Shown here one piece after another: positions 1 through 11,408 of a stretch of DNA of 64,000 nt. The number at the start of each line of letters is the position of its first letter. Within the stretch, counting starts at the first letter, position 1. Below the pieces are notes generated by a model that did no database searches, was not told the origin of the DNA, and saw nothing but the letters and a program-made list of their open reading frames with translations. Made by a program: the position numbers and the translations under genes. This DNA is from Coniochaeta sp. PMI_546 (Eukaryota; Ascomycota; Sordariomycetes; Coniochaetales; Coniochaetaceae): contig MU271146.1 in NCBI GenBank assembly GCA_021432605.1, positions 186,001 through 250,000 on the forward strand, read 5' to 3'.

Positions 1-215
1 GAAACAAGATTACGGAGACTTCGTCGAAACGCCGCTTTCTTGTCTTCCCCTCCCTCACTCCCATCCTCCTCCTCCTCCTGCTCATTCGCTTGCTCCCTGG
101 TCCCATGGCTTTCCGGTTCATTAGAACGCCCCTCTTCATAGTACTGTGCCAAACCCGTATGGCATCCTCCTTCCTCAACCTCCACATCCTGCGGAGACAT
201 CTCCTCGCGAGCCTC

Positions 216-3200
216 CTAGGACGAGCCAGCAACGCTCAACTCCTTGTTCTCCTCGCGCAGCACCTTAATCTGGCTCTGGAAGTTGGAGTCCTTATGTACC
301 CACTCCCAATAGCTGGTCCACACCTGGTTCGCCCCGTGCGCACCTGATCCCGTCGTGTTGAGCGCCGACTTGAGCTTCTCCCCGAGAAGGAGAGTGACCC
401 GTAGAACGCTCTTGTTGGCCTCCTCTTGCTTCTCAATCTCCTGCTTGACGGCGCTCTCCTTCAGCTTGGTAGACAACGTCGCGCGGAACGCCTCCGCAAT
501 CGCATCCAGCCGGCGCGCAGTCTCATCAGGGTCGATGAAGACGAGCTTGGACACCATCAAGTTGCAGAGACCCCGAATATCGTTGTCGTCGCGCAGACCC
601 GCAATGATCCGGTCATACAGGTCGATGATGCTGATCCGTGAGAAAGCCGTCTCCATGAGCGCGTACAGCGTCTCGTACGCGGCCTTGCGGACTTCCAGCC
701 CGTCGTCCACCATATGTTTGAAGGGTCCCATCATCACCTCGCGGATGAGCTCCGGCTTGATGACCGACTCTTTCATGACGTACGGCATCAGCTGGCCGAG
801 CTGGCCGTGGATCAGCTCCGGCTTGTTGTGGGCTGCCGAGTTCAGCGTCGACATAGCGTGCCGGCGGATCTCCATATCCGAGTCGTCCAGCATCGTCCTG
901 AGCATGTCGACCAAGTAAGTCTTCAAGATCATGTCGAATGCCTCGTTGTCGTCCGGTAGTGTGTATCGGAGAGCTTGCACGGCGATGGCCCTGATGACGG
1001 GCGACTTATCGCGCAGTAGTCCCTAGAACTGTGTCAGAAAAAAAATCCACCGTCAGTCAGACGCGAAACGGTACTCACCTGTAGCTTGGCCATGTAGGTA
1101 TGGGGATCGATTATGACGAGTCGGCCCACACACTCGGCGCATACGGCTTTGTTGTCCTCCGCATCAGCAGCCGCCAGAAGCTGCTCCCACACGGCGTCAG
1201 CGAACTCGCCAATATCAGTCTGTGATACAGCCGCCTGCTGCAAGATCTCCTTGACAGACTGGAGCAGTAAATACTGAGTTGGACCAGGCTTCTGTAGATC
1301 CCTCAGGATGACCGGTAGGTACGCTGGGATATTACCGGCGCCGGCACGGCCGAGCGCAACCGCTGCAGCGATAGAGACTTTGCCTAACGACGAGCTGAAC
1401 TGGTCGAGGAAGATCTTTGGCTGGACGGGGAACTTGGCACCGAGTCGCAGACCAGCTTCGCCAAGCACGGCTAGCGCGAGACTAGCGCGTGCGGGATCCT
1501 GGGCGTTGGCCCTGATCTCTTGCGTAAAGCTGTCCAATGTCACTCCGGCAGTATCGCCACTGGCCACCAACAACGTTCCGATGACTTTACCAACCACCGT
1601 AGGGTCGCCATTAACGCCCACGTCCTTCAGCAAAGCACCCATAAGTGGCTGGCCCAAACCGGTGGATCCGACCTCGCTTACAAGGACGAGCAACGAGTCG
1701 AGGACGCTCCCGGCAACGGTGGACCGGAGGAGTTCGCACAGCGAGGCGATAAGCTCGGGCGTCAATACAAGCCGTGGCTTGTTCGAGACGAGGCGGGCCA
1801 AGACGGGCAGCCCCGGCCCAAGGAGCTGAGCATCATTGTTGGTGATGACCGGCACCAAGGCTGATACGATAGCTTGGACGGTCTGGTCGCTGAAGTTCGA
1901 CTTTGCTGCCGGTGAGTGCACAAGGTGGTTGAGTGCCTGAACACTTGAGCCTCTCAAGCTTCTATTGGCTTTGCGTAGTTGCGCAGCAAGTTCAGTCGCA
2001 ACTTGCTGAACCCATTGATCCTCGAACGCAAAGCTGCCATCAGTTGACAGAGCAGCCACGGTATCGATGGCTCGAACCGCCGCAAGTCGGGTAGTTTCCG
2101 CATTGAGACGCTTCAATAGCTCATTGAGTGCCGCGCGTCTGTCAGCATCTGGCAGAAGCGCAGTCCCTTCACCTCCTGACGTCCTAGAGAGAAGTGTTCC
2201 AAGGGCGTGTAGTGCCTTATTGCGCACCTCCGTGTCTGCATCATTCGAAGAGACACGGTCCATGACGACAGTGTACAGCTTCGAGAGTTCTGACTTGTAC
2301 TTCTGTGCAGTAAGCCGAGATCGAGGTGGTGTGATGGCTTTGATAACCTCCTCAGCAGCCTGGATTGCCTCCGCCGAGAGTTTGTAGAAGCGGTCGTGCA
2401 CAGCGCTTGTAACGCCAGCGACGATCTTCGTGAGATACGGCTGCAGGACGGATGATGAATGGTTCCTAGCAATATCACCAACAAGTCGAAGGGCCGCAAT
2501 CCTCAAGGTAGTCACGGTAGCAGAGGCCGTACCACCAGTTCCCGACAGAGACGAGGTGTTGCCAGAGGAGCTTGACTGTCGAATGGAGTCGAGTATGGGA
2601 TCCATAATCTGATCAAAATAGCCGCTCAAGCCACCACGTTGGACTGCCACCATGTCGTCGAACAGTGTGACAACGGCCTGCTTCGTTGGAATGAGTTTGC
2701 CCTTTAGTAGCTTCGTAGCGCCTTTCACGATTGACGGGCTCAGACGCGCGAGGTCTGCTCGTGGACCGCTGGCTGGTATCTTCTCTGTGGTTGGCGAAGT
2801 TAGGCCGGTCCCTGTGAGGCCGGACGACAACGACATGGCGAAAGCTGAGGCTCCCGCAGCGCTGCTCTGACGCCTGCGCTTCCGGCTTTGCGACGGCGGA
2901 TTCAAGCTGAGATATTCATTCTGAGAATCTAGGGAGAAGTCTGGGATAATACCCTCTCCCGTCTTCCGAACAAGCAGAGACAAGGCAGAGAAGACTTCGA
3001 GACGCACGTTCTCCTCTCGCTCGTTGAATCGCTTGACAAGGGCTGGGGCAGCGCGACTGTAGAGAACTCCATTATCCAGAAGGTCTCCGCTACTCCTGGT
3101 GGAAATGATCGTATGCAGAGCCTTTGCCGCACATCTTCGGACCTTCCAGCTTGCATCGTCATCGTCGTCAAAGCCTGCATCTTCCTCAAACTCGTCGTCG

Positions 3201-4435
3201 TCGTCAAAAGCATCGTCATCGTCTTCTTCCTCTTCGTCAACCTCCATATCCTCATCATCGTCCTGTGCATAGTTGGGGTCAAACTTGAGATAGCGAAGAC
3301 AAGCGCTGAGAGCCTCATCGGTGAACGGTCGCATTTGCGTTGGACAAGATGCTAGGAAGGCTTCTAGCGCGACGAGTGCCGCCTCTCGGACTTCATCAAA
3401 CTCCAAGCCAGAGTCAGCATGTCCCTCGTTGATCTCATCGAGCCGCGCCTGGAGTTCATCCTCGCTCAACACTTGGAGAATGTAAGGAGCTAGGGTATTA
3501 ACGTGACGACCAAAGCGCTGCGGGATCGACCGTGCCATCGATCCCAGCACGTTGATGTAGAGCCGCCGAGTCACAGGACTGATTTCTGAGCTGGCGAGAG
3601 CAGTGGTTGCCCTATCGATGAACTTGTTGAGCATCTCGGGCGAGAGATAATGTGCCAGCATGGAAAGAGCCACGACTGCCCTCTTCTTCACGGCCGAGTT
3701 GCTCCTGTCCTTCTCGAGTAGATTGATGACGGCGTCTTGCAGGGCCTCTGTCTCGACTATATTGAGCAACGTCCCGAAGCAGCGCACCACTTCGATCACA
3801 ACGTCGACGGAGTCTGGTGGAACCTCATCCGAAGTCAGAACTCCTTCTGTAAGTAATGACGCAGACTTCGAGTCCTTAAGGGAAGTGTGTCGACCGAGGA
3901 ATCTGGGAATCAGAATGCGGCTGATGCTGGCATATGCCTCCTGAACCTCTCTGCTTGGGTTCACTCCGGGTATTGGGCGCTGGAAGGCCTCGATAACGGT
4001 ACGAAGGGCGAGGTATGCGACCGAGTTGTCGACCGAGTTCTTCAGCTTCAAACCGGATAGTTTCTCCATCATTGGCGCGATCAGCTGGCCCGGCAGCTTC
4101 TTTACCAAGGGTCCTAGGCTGGTCAAAGTCAGCACGTGCGATCTGATCTAGGCAGCTCGAGTGAGTCGCGGAGTCCGTAGGGGAGGCGGAGCTTACACCT
4201 TGATTGCCTGATTTTGCACCTCTCCATTCTGATCGTCGAGCGACTTTACAACCAGGTCGACTGTCCGAGCAGCCGTGCTGTAGTCATGAGCCAGAATATC
4301 CTGCTTTCCGGTGTTCAGAACCGTATGCAGATCGCTCAGAGCCATGAACCGGAAATCAGGGTCGGCATCGCTGATTTTGGGGAGGAGCAGGTAGATGGTC
4401 TGGTTGCTCGGGTTGGTGGGAATTGTCGACGCCAT
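216..4435 (-). CDS. CAND1: CAND1/TIP120 cullin-associated NEDD8-dissociated protein
   Basis: This protein is a HEAT-repeat solenoid that binds un-neddylated cullin-RBX1 and exchanges SCF substrate receptors. Exons on the minus strand are 4435-4197, 4118-1079 and 1022-216, giving 1361 aa. Introns of 78 and 56 nt have GTAAGC and GTGAGT donors. The N-terminus carries DFRFMALSDL and, across the first splice, GEVQNQAIKVLGPLVKK, which match the CAND1 family as I know it. An acidic Asp/Glu run at about residues 355-403 is followed by SWKVRR, also a CAND1 hallmark. A Ser/Thr-rich basic insert follows at about 500-560, and the TIP120 region lies in the last exon. The start is the first ATG of the conserved N-terminus. 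It diverges from the CDK7-like gene. The N- and C-terminal halves lie in one gene; in Aspergillus nidulans they are separate genes. The function is confident from family features. Confidence 0.95.
1023..1078 (-). other. CAND1 intron 2
   Basis: The donor GTGAGT follows CTACAG and the acceptor is TTCTAG. The nearer CACAG acceptor would give an immediate in-frame TAG, so the distal one must be used. The splice restores KLQ-GLLRDKSPVIRAIAV in phase 0. Confidence 0.85.
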
Positions 4436-5117
4436 GTTGCCGGCGACTTTTCACACCTAGCTATGCAAGTTTTCTGTGCAGAACGACCTAAATATGTGTG
4501 TTGTAGTGCTGGTGATGCGAGAGACGCTGAAGTCAAAGTGCTCGCGAGGTGGTCGGATTATAAATGACGAAGGCTCGCTGGGTTTAGTGGCAAGTTGAGG
4601 AAGCTACGGACAGCTTGTCTCTGCTGGAGGGTTCGAGTCGAGTTCGAAGACTGCAGACACCAGTATCTGCCGTAAGGTGTTGCACAAAGGAAAGAATGTT
4701 CTTGTTGGAGAGAAGGTGATTCGTTTTGCACCAAGGAGGCAGCAGCAGGTCAAGTGGAGGGGTTGTTGAAGTTGTTGACATAGAACGGCCAAAGGACGGG
4801 GCCGGAGTGATGTTGAAATGGTGGGGTAATTCTACCTTACGTACCGTAGGTACCGTACCTACCGTATGTACCATGCGTGTTACGGGCAGTTCGAAGCTCA
4901 AAAGGTGGGGTCAAGCTCCGTTAGCTCCGTCCCAAGTGCCATCACCCCTGGTCTGGACTGACATCAGGCGCACTGGCCAAGGGCTTCCCGCCAAATTATT
5001 GGCTTCCAGCTTCCTTTTCACATGCGAGGCTGAGAATAGACTCCTCCCTTCCTTCAATTCAGTCTATCTTTTCCCCCTAAAACCCCTTCAAACCTGCTGT
5101 CATCTGCAAATCACACG
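4436..5117. promoter_or_regulatory. Divergent promoter of CAND1 and the CDK7-like kinase
   Basis: This 682-nt spacer lies between two start codons. Around 4836-4876 there are several near-copies of TACCGTA joined by GG or CC (for example GTAGGTACCGTACCTACC). From about 5010 to 5117 the plus strand is pyrimidine-rich, as is common just before fungal start codons. I see no clear TATA box and no credible ORF. Confidence 0.6.
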
Positions 5118-6350
5118 ATGTCAGCGTCACCGCTCGTGGCCTACCCAACAGATACTCTCAAGGCAACCGCACGACCGACAGCATCACCTCTCAAACGCCC
5201 GATATCAACCGCACCTTCCTCAGATGGCACTCCACGGCCCCCAGTCCAGGCCCAACCCACGCGGCCACACGCCACGATGGACCTGGCCGAGCAGATGAAC
5301 GACGACGAGAAGCGAAAATGGGTCAAAGGCAAGAAACTCGGCGAAGGAACCTACGCCAACGTCTTTGCCGCCCACCTGCGCAGCGACCCCTCCCAAAAGG
5401 CCGCCATCAAGAAAATCAAGGTCCAAAAAGAATATCGCGACGGCATGGCACCGGACGCTCTGAGGGAAATAAAACACCTCCAGGAACTCAACCACCCTAA
5501 CGTTGTGCGCCTGATCTCCGTTTTCTCCTCCAAGGACCAGAACCTCAACCTGGTGCTCGAGTACTTGCCGTTAGGTGACCTCGAGGACCTGATCCGCAAT
5601 GTCAATACGTACCGCTACGGCGCCGCCGACATCAAGGCATGGATGGGCATGCTCTGCCGCGGCGTGTGGTTCTGCCACGACAACTTCGTGCTGCACCGCG
5701 ACATAAAACCCAACAACATCCTCATCGCCGCCAACGGTGAGGCCAAGCTTGCCGATTTCGGTCTCGCGCGCTCCTTCTCAGACCCGGCGATACCAATGAC
5801 GACCAATGTTATCACTAGGTGGTACCGTCCCCCCGAGCTGCTGTTCGGAGCAAGACACTACTCCGGCGCGGTGGACATTTGGTCCGTCGGCCTCGTCTTT
5901 GCCGAGCTGATCATCCGCAACCCCTTCCTGCCAGGTGACTCGGAGATCAACCAGATCGACTGTATCTGCAAGGCCATCGGCACGCCGACCGAGGAAAACT
6001 GGCCCGGCGTGACCAAATTGCCCGCTTATGCAGTCGCAGGCGAGACGGTCCCTGTGTACGGCAAGGATGCGTACATGGGTCGTTTCGGAGCCGTCGGCGC
6101 GGACGGCGTGGACCTCTTGATGAAGACGCTTGTGCTCGACCCGAGGAAACGGATCACGGCGAGGGAGATGCTCGAGCACAGGTGGTGGCGGACCGAGCCC
6201 AAGCCGACGAGGAACGAGGACCTACCGCGAATGACCAAGGGTGGGCTAGAGAAGATGGCCGCTGATCTGAAAAGGGTTCATCCCATGGAGGAAGATAATA
6301 GGGGGGCCAAGGTGGCGAGGAAATTGGATTTCGGCGCTATGAAGAAGTGA
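5118..6350 (+). CDS. CDK7/Kin28-type cyclin-dependent kinase (TFIIH CAK subunit)
   Basis: This is a single-exon kinase of 410 aa. In TFIIH, this family phosphorylates Ser5/Ser7 of the RNA polymerase II CTD with a cyclin H and MAT1-type partner. Visible motifs are the glycine loop GEGTYANV (about 75-82), ATP lysine K98, C-helix element APDALRE with E117 in the PSTAIRE place, catalytic HRD 193-195, DFG 213-215 and T-loop TT 228-229. WYRPPELLFGARHYS closely matches CDK7 rather than CDK1, 2 or 9. A 53-aa Ser/Pro-rich extension precedes the kinase. A second in-frame ATG at 5277 would remove it, so the true start is not certain. Its neighbour CAND1 is transcribed the other way. Confidence 0.93.
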   Translation: MSASPLVAYPTDTLKATARPTASPLKRPISTAPSSDGTPRPPVQAQPTRPHATMDLAEQMNDDEKRKWVKGKKLGEGTYANVFAAHLRSDPSQKAAIKKIKVQKEYRDGMAPDALREIKHLQELNHPNVVRLISVFSSKDQNLNLVLEYLPLGDLEDLIRNVNTYRYGAADIKAWMGMLCRGVWFCHDNFVLHRDIKPNNILIAANGEAKLADFGLARSFSDPAIPMTTNVITRWYRPPELLFGARHYSGAVDIWSVGLVFAELIIRNPFLPGDSEINQIDCICKAIGTPTEENWPGVTKLPAYAVAGETVPVYGKDAYMGRFGAVGADGVDLLMKTLVLDPRKRITAREMLEHRWWRTEPKPTRNEDLPRMTKGGLEKMAADLKRVHPMEEDNRGAKVARKLDFGAMKK

Positions 6351-6605
6351 AATATGGACATGGCGGGGCGAATGGAAACGAATATGGAACTGCAGGGTGC
6401 ATAGGCGGCGTTTGTTGGATTACGGAAAGGCTTTGATTTGAGCAGTATCCAGATAGGGGCTGCCTTTCTAGACGAGCAATATTGACAACCCATTTGAACA
6501 TAATAGAGTCGTCGGTCCTCATTGTTGACCAGCAAACCCTGATCCAACTCATCGACTATATGCAGTCATCATCTCATGACAGGCTCTCCCACCCTAATAC
6601 ACCAC

Positions 6606-9419
6606 TCACATCACCGAGCACTCAAGCCCATACATGGCCCTCTCGACATCCCGTCTCACCTGGTACCAATCTGCTCGTCGCTCCGCAAACTCGTAAACCT
6701 CCTCTGCCCGAAAGATGCCCCCAAACCTGTCCCCGTCTGCGATAATCGTCGCCATCTCCTTGGCGTGGTTCGGCGCAATCAGGTAGATCTGGCTCAGCTC
6801 CCGCAGCGCCTTGAAGTAATCCAGCAGATCGTTGTTCTTCAACTTCCGGATATAGTCAAAATACAGATTCATATCGGCGATGAGCTTGATCGCGCCGTCG
6901 GTGCTGATGCGCTGGCGTTTCAGGTGCTTGCACACCGCGGTGAACAGGCGCAGTCCGACTTCGCCGTTGAAGACGTCTAGCATCGTCTTTTCCGTGCTGC
7001 CGACTAGCATGCTCGTGTGCGAGGATACCAGGTCGACAACGCGTCGCGCCGTATGGGTGGGCCCCATGTCGGAGTCCGCCACGCCGTTGTTCTTCTCCGG
7101 GGGCGGGAGCGGATTATAGTCTGTCGGTAGCTGGGTCGTGGCACAGATGTACTCGACTTCATCCATCAGCACATCGATGCCCTTGTTCAGGCCCGCGGCG
7201 ACGCTCTCGTCCAGCATCTGCTCGAACTTCTTCTTCGCCAGGCCGGAGGGGTCGAGGAAGTCGTTCCTGTCTGCTATCCGCGGGGTGGCGAGTTGCTGCT
7301 CGTAGAAGACGTCGATCATCTGCGAGATGAGGTCGCCGACATTGACGAGCTCGATGAAGGTCACGAGGGGCGCCACGCCGGCTTTGTTGTGGTCGGCGAC
7401 GTCGCGCGGGTTGTAGTGCGAAAGGTGCTCGACTGCTTTGTCAAAGCCAGGCTTGACGTGGCGGTTGCCGAGGGTGCGGAGGAGATTGACGAAGATGGAT
7501 TCACATTGCTCTCTTGCCTCGCCGCCGGCTTGGCCGCCGAGGCTGATGAAGACGGCTGCTCTGCCTAGGCTGGATTTGGCCGCGTGCACAAGGTTGAGGG
7601 CTACCTCGATGCTGAAGAGGGACTTTATGCCTTCCAGCCTTGACGTCATCAGAGCTGCCTTTGCTGCTAGCTCGTCTGTAGGGGCTTTCAAGCCATCTGG
7701 TAGCGGGGTACCTTTCCGTTCGGGGACGGCATCGCCAACTCCTGGTGATTGTGGCCGGGAAGATTGAGGCGAAGGTGCTGCCAGAGTCGATCCATTTGCG
7801 GCCGCAGCCGGCACAGAGGTCCTCGGGCCGAAAGGCGATGCGAGCGGGAAACTGGTCGGAAGTACCGTAACAGGCATCATAACGACCTTCTTAAATGAAG
7901 TGAGAAAGTCCTTCTTGTCCGCTTGACGGTTGAAATTTCCCATGTAAAAGGATTCGACGCTCGCATCCTGTTCTGATAGCTTCTTTTCCCAGTCTCCGAC
8001 CTCAGTCTCAGCATGTCTAATGAAGTAGTCCAGCTCCTCCTGCAAGTACAAGTCCAAGTGCGGTTCGAATATCCTCAGCGCCAGCTCCTTAGCCTTATCC
8101 TCCATCTTCTCGGTCGTCCCCTTTGGCGGAGTAAGCATCAGGAAGAACTGCATAGTCTGCTCGAACAGCCCAGACACCGCTTTTAGATATGAAAGCAGAT
8201 TCCTCTCGTGCGCCTCATCGAGCAGCGGCGTCGTGTACTCCATGATGATATCCTCCCGCACCTTGTCCACAAACGCCCAGAAGACAAGCCCAGGGCGAGG
8301 AAAGATCCGTTCCATAATGCCGGCCTGCTCATTGACCTTCTTCGCCAGAACCTCGAAAAACATTCTCGACGGCTCCAGGGTGATACTGTCCGCCGGCGCG
8401 TGGTTGATGCAGTCCATCGAGTTCATCAACACCTCCTTATCCGTGAACAAGGGATGTTTCTGGATAAACAGCTCAATACCCGCAGTGGCACCGTTCAGCA
8501 CATCAAGTACATGAGCGTACTTCCTCATCCGCCCGTCAACGTCCCAATACTCGTAGCCCTGCTCGAACTCGCGTAGCACCGCGCTCTCAAATATGGCCTT
8601 CATGGAATGCAGTTTGTCCTCTCTCTGCTGCCAGCCTGCAGACCAGTCGCTTTTCGCGAACGTTTGCAAATTAGCCAGCATCTGGGCCTGACGCTCTGGA
8701 TCTCGGAAGACTTTGAAGATGATTGGATCGGCGTGACTCCTCGAGTTGACCAGGTCGAAATAGAAGGGAGCAAGGGCGCCGTATATCTTGCCGTATTCCT
8801 GCCTGGCGAGCCCACGAATACTTTTTGCGTTCTTAATGACGTCTAACAGCGCCTCCGGGTCGTGGAAGGGGTCTTTATGTGCTTGTGGTGGCGGCGGTGG
8901 CTGACCGCTGACTTTCAGTGTTTCGAACCCATCTCTGACCTCAGTCACCTGCTTAGCTCTCCTCTCCTTCTCTCTTTCTCTATGTTGTTCTTCTTCAGTA
9001 GCGTCGAATAGCGTTGTGCTCGTCCTCGGTGGTGCCACAGCGGTTCCTCCAGGAATCGCTCCGGCCGATGCACCGACTCCGCCCGCACCGGGTGCAATTG
9101 CGGCGGCGGCAGCTGCTTCCCTCTCCCTGCGCCTCCTCAGTCCCTCCTCGAACCTCCTCCGTGCCTCGGCTTCGTCCCAGCAGCCCATAGCCTTCAACCG
9201 CGCAACCCACCGCGTGTCGTCGTAAACCATCTCCCTTAGCCGCCGCGACGCCCTCGCGAACCGCATCTGGTCGGGTACAGGGAGGTAGTCCAGTATCGTC
9301 ACTAGTATCTCGGCGGGGAGTGTCGGCTTGGAGTCGATCATGGTCGTCGCTTGCAGGGTGCTCAGAATGCTTTTGGACCCCGGCGCCGGGGCGAGCGGCG
9401 CCCGCTTGAAATTGGACAT
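6606..9419 (-). CDS. RCY1: Recyclin-1 (F-box and Sec10-like endocytic recycling protein)
   Basis: This is one uninterrupted frame of 937 aa. An F-box lies at about residues 33-78 (LPAEILVTILDYLPVPDQMR). A low-complexity Arg/Glu/Ala linker follows, then a long alpha-helical region related to exocyst Sec10 to near the end. This arrangement is that of yeast Rcy1 and fission-yeast Pof6, which act in recycling from early endosomes and bind Skp1. The protein ends in C-S-V-M, a CAAX box of farnesyl type; yeast Rcy1 also ends in a CAAX box. The first ATG lies 27 codons before the F-box linker and a second in-frame ATG follows soon after. The next gene downstream (CDK7-like) is convergent, with only 255 nt between the stops. 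Confidence 0.92.
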   Translation of the reverse strand: MSNFKRAPLAPAPGSKSILSTLQATTMIDSKPTLPAEILVTILDYLPVPDQMRFARASRRLREMVYDDTRWVARLKAMGCWDEAEARRRFEEGLRRRREREAAAAAAIAPGAGGVGASAGAIPGGTAVAPPRTSTTLFDATEEEQHREREKERRAKQVTEVRDGFETLKVSGQPPPPPQAHKDPFHDPEALLDVIKNAKSIRGLARQEYGKIYGALAPFYFDLVNSRSHADPIIFKVFRDPERQAQMLANLQTFAKSDWSAGWQQREDKLHSMKAIFESAVLREFEQGYEYWDVDGRMRKYAHVLDVLNGATAGIELFIQKHPLFTDKEVLMNSMDCINHAPADSITLEPSRMFFEVLAKKVNEQAGIMERIFPRPGLVFWAFVDKVREDIIMEYTTPLLDEAHERNLLSYLKAVSGLFEQTMQFFLMLTPPKGTTEKMEDKAKELALRIFEPHLDLYLQEELDYFIRHAETEVGDWEKKLSEQDASVESFYMGNFNRQADKKDFLTSFKKVVMMPVTVLPTSFPLASPFGPRTSVPAAAANGSTLAAPSPQSSRPQSPGVGDAVPERKGTPLPDGLKAPTDELAAKAALMTSRLEGIKSLFSIEVALNLVHAAKSSLGRAAVFISLGGQAGGEAREQCESIFVNLLRTLGNRHVKPGFDKAVEHLSHYNPRDVADHNKAGVAPLVTFIELVNVGDLISQMIDVFYEQQLATPRIADRNDFLDPSGLAKKKFEQMLDESVAAGLNKGIDVLMDEVEYICATTQLPTDYNPLPPPEKNNGVADSDMGPTHTARRVVDLVSSHTSMLVGSTEKTMLDVFNGEVGLRLFTAVCKHLKRQRISTDGAIKLIADMNLYFDYIRKLKNNDLLDYFKALRELSQIYLIAPNHAKEMATIIADGDRFGGIFRAEEVYEFAERRADWYQVRRDVERAMYGLECSVM

Positions 9420-10239
9420 TGTGTTTTTTGGTGGTCTTTGGTTTGCACCTATGTGTTACTGTAATTCGACCAGGTCTGGTGGTCTTCGCAAGGCATCAAT
9501 CGCAGGGCAGTGCGATAGTTCATCTTGTTGCCTTAGTTGAGTTGTTGTTGTCTGACATCCGATATGACGGGGTTCCATGTTTATGGAAACCGGGGAAGGG
9601 CTCCGTTAAGCACAGTCCATTTAATTTCAACGGTTGCCGGCGGCTGGCTGGCGGCTGCTCCGTCCATTCAGGAGCATAATAGCAGGACTAAGGTAGAGAC
9701 GAGAGCTAGGTATGGCCTCTTGAGTAGGTATCTCATGCGTCGTTATACAGTTATACAGGACTGTCACTTCGTAATGTAATTAAGGTTGAGAGATAGTAAA
9801 GACTTAGATCGCGTCAAGATATCCACCCAAAGGCAAGTTTCCCACTACCAGTTATGATATTGCCTATACACGATACCTCTCCATGTTCTCTATACCAAAT
9901 GCAAAAGTGTATCTCCCAATACCTCAGGTTTGGGTGTATTCCATCGGATGCTACTGATAGTCCAAAGCATCGGATCACCATAAACCTCCCCATAATCACA
10001 AAGCCGAGGCGACAGAGCTCCAAGAGAGCGCCTGCATGCCTGTTATAAGTTGACTCTTGACGCCCAACGCCGGATGCGTCTATCGACATGACATATAGAA
10101 AGACAGTATGCGTCTGCCGTGTACTCGACGCTCAGGGTTATGTCAAGCGGCGTGCCGCATTGTAATGAGCTGTTGGTATACGCGACGCAGCCCGCCATCG
10201 TTGACCGCACACCTCCCGTCCAAGACCATCATCAGTGTC
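9420..10239. other. Intergenic region, PRPP synthetase 3' side and recyclin-1 promoter
   Basis: This 820-nt spacer lies between two genes on the minus strand. It holds the recyclin-1 promoter and the PRPP synthetase 3' flank. A minus-strand open frame at 9814-10089 has no family features and looks like chance. I see no RNA gene or repeat. Confidence 0.6.
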
Positions 10240-11408
10240 TTAGTCCCAATCCGGGACGTGGGTGAAGAGGTACGATACGGACTCTCCGTTGTGAGTTCTA
10301 AATTATAGGTTAGCTATTTTGTGAGGCATGAAAAGACTGTGGAGGTAAATCCTTACCTCCTGATCGCTTCCGCCAGGGTGCCGCTGACATCAATGACCTT
10401 CATCTTGGGGCATCGCTCGAGCTTGTCTCCTAGCGGCACGGTGTTGGTCACGACCAGTTGCGACAGGCAGCTGTTATTCACCGTGTCGATGGCGTTGCCG
10501 CTCAGAATACCGTGGGTAGCTATGGCGATAATCTGGAGCACGTTAGCACCCATTTACTCCGTCGTCACAGTCCTAGTCATGAACCTACCTCTCTCGCCTG
10601 GTTAGCCTGCAGGAGCGCAGCCGCCTTAGCTAGCGTTCCACATGTATCAGACATGTCATCCACCAAGATCGCAACCTTATCCCTGACCTCTCCAATAAGC
10701 ACCATGCGCCCAACAACGTTCGGCCGCGGGCGCTCCTTGTGGATGAGCGCAAAGCTAGCATTTAGCCGGTCCGCAATTGACGTAGCCCTCTTCGCACCGC
10801 CGGCATCAGGCGAGACAATGACGCAGTCCTCTACATTCATGTTCTCCCGGATCCAGCGCAGCACGCTCGGCTCTGCATACAGGTTGTCGCAGGGGACGTT
10901 GAAGAAACCCTGGATCTGGCTGGCGTGCAGGTCCATGGTGATGATGTGGTTCGCGCCCGCGGTCTGCAGCATGTTGGCGATCAGCCGGGCAGAGATTGGA
11001 GCGCGGGACTTGTCCTTCTTGTCCTGGCGGGCGTAGGGGTAGCAGGGTATCACGGCCGTGATGCGCCGGGCGGAGGCGGTCTTGCATGCGTGGATCATGA
11101 TCAGGAGTTCCATCAGGCCGTCGTTAACGTCGCCCGGGGCGGTGGACTGCAGGATGTAGACATCTTCGTCTCGTACGGACTCGCCGATCGTAACCGAGGT
11201 CTCTTGATTGGAGTAGTTGAGGGAGGTTGTGCGAGCGATTTCTATGCCGAGCCTGTGAGTGTTGAAAATGGCATATCAGCCAGTGTCTCTTGATCTTCTC
11301 ATATGAGATATCGAGAGGAATGGCATACCTGTTTGCGACCTTGGTACTCAGTTCTGGATGGCTACTGCCACTGAGGAGTTTGATTTCGTTTGCCATTCCG
11401 CTGGACAT
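10240..11408 (-). CDS. PRS: Ribose-phosphate pyrophosphokinase (PRPP synthetase)
   Basis: The enzyme makes PRPP from ribose-5-phosphate and ATP in the cytosol, feeding purine, pyrimidine, His and Trp synthesis. Exons on the minus strand are 11408-11329, 11252-10589, 10532-10357 and 10297-10240, giving 325 aa, normal for the family. Introns are 76, 56 and 59 nt. Visible motifs are [12 protein letters not shown] near the N-terminus, FSNQET-type [12 protein letters not shown], the conserved [16 protein letters not shown] loop, [14 protein letters not shown], the PRPP-binding loop [14 protein letters not shown] and a C-terminal [13 protein letters not shown]. The last two introns split [10 protein letters not shown] and AIRR-THNGES exactly where needed. 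Either of two nearby ATGs (11408 or 11396) may start it. It lacks the long insertions of yeast Prs1/Prs5, so it resembles the Prs2/3/4 and human PRPS1 type. Confidence 0.95.

Noticed and set aside
9814-10089. A 91-codon minus-strand frame between recyclin-1 and the PRPP synthetase gene.
   Set aside because: It shows no domain, no conserved motif and no splice or promoter context.
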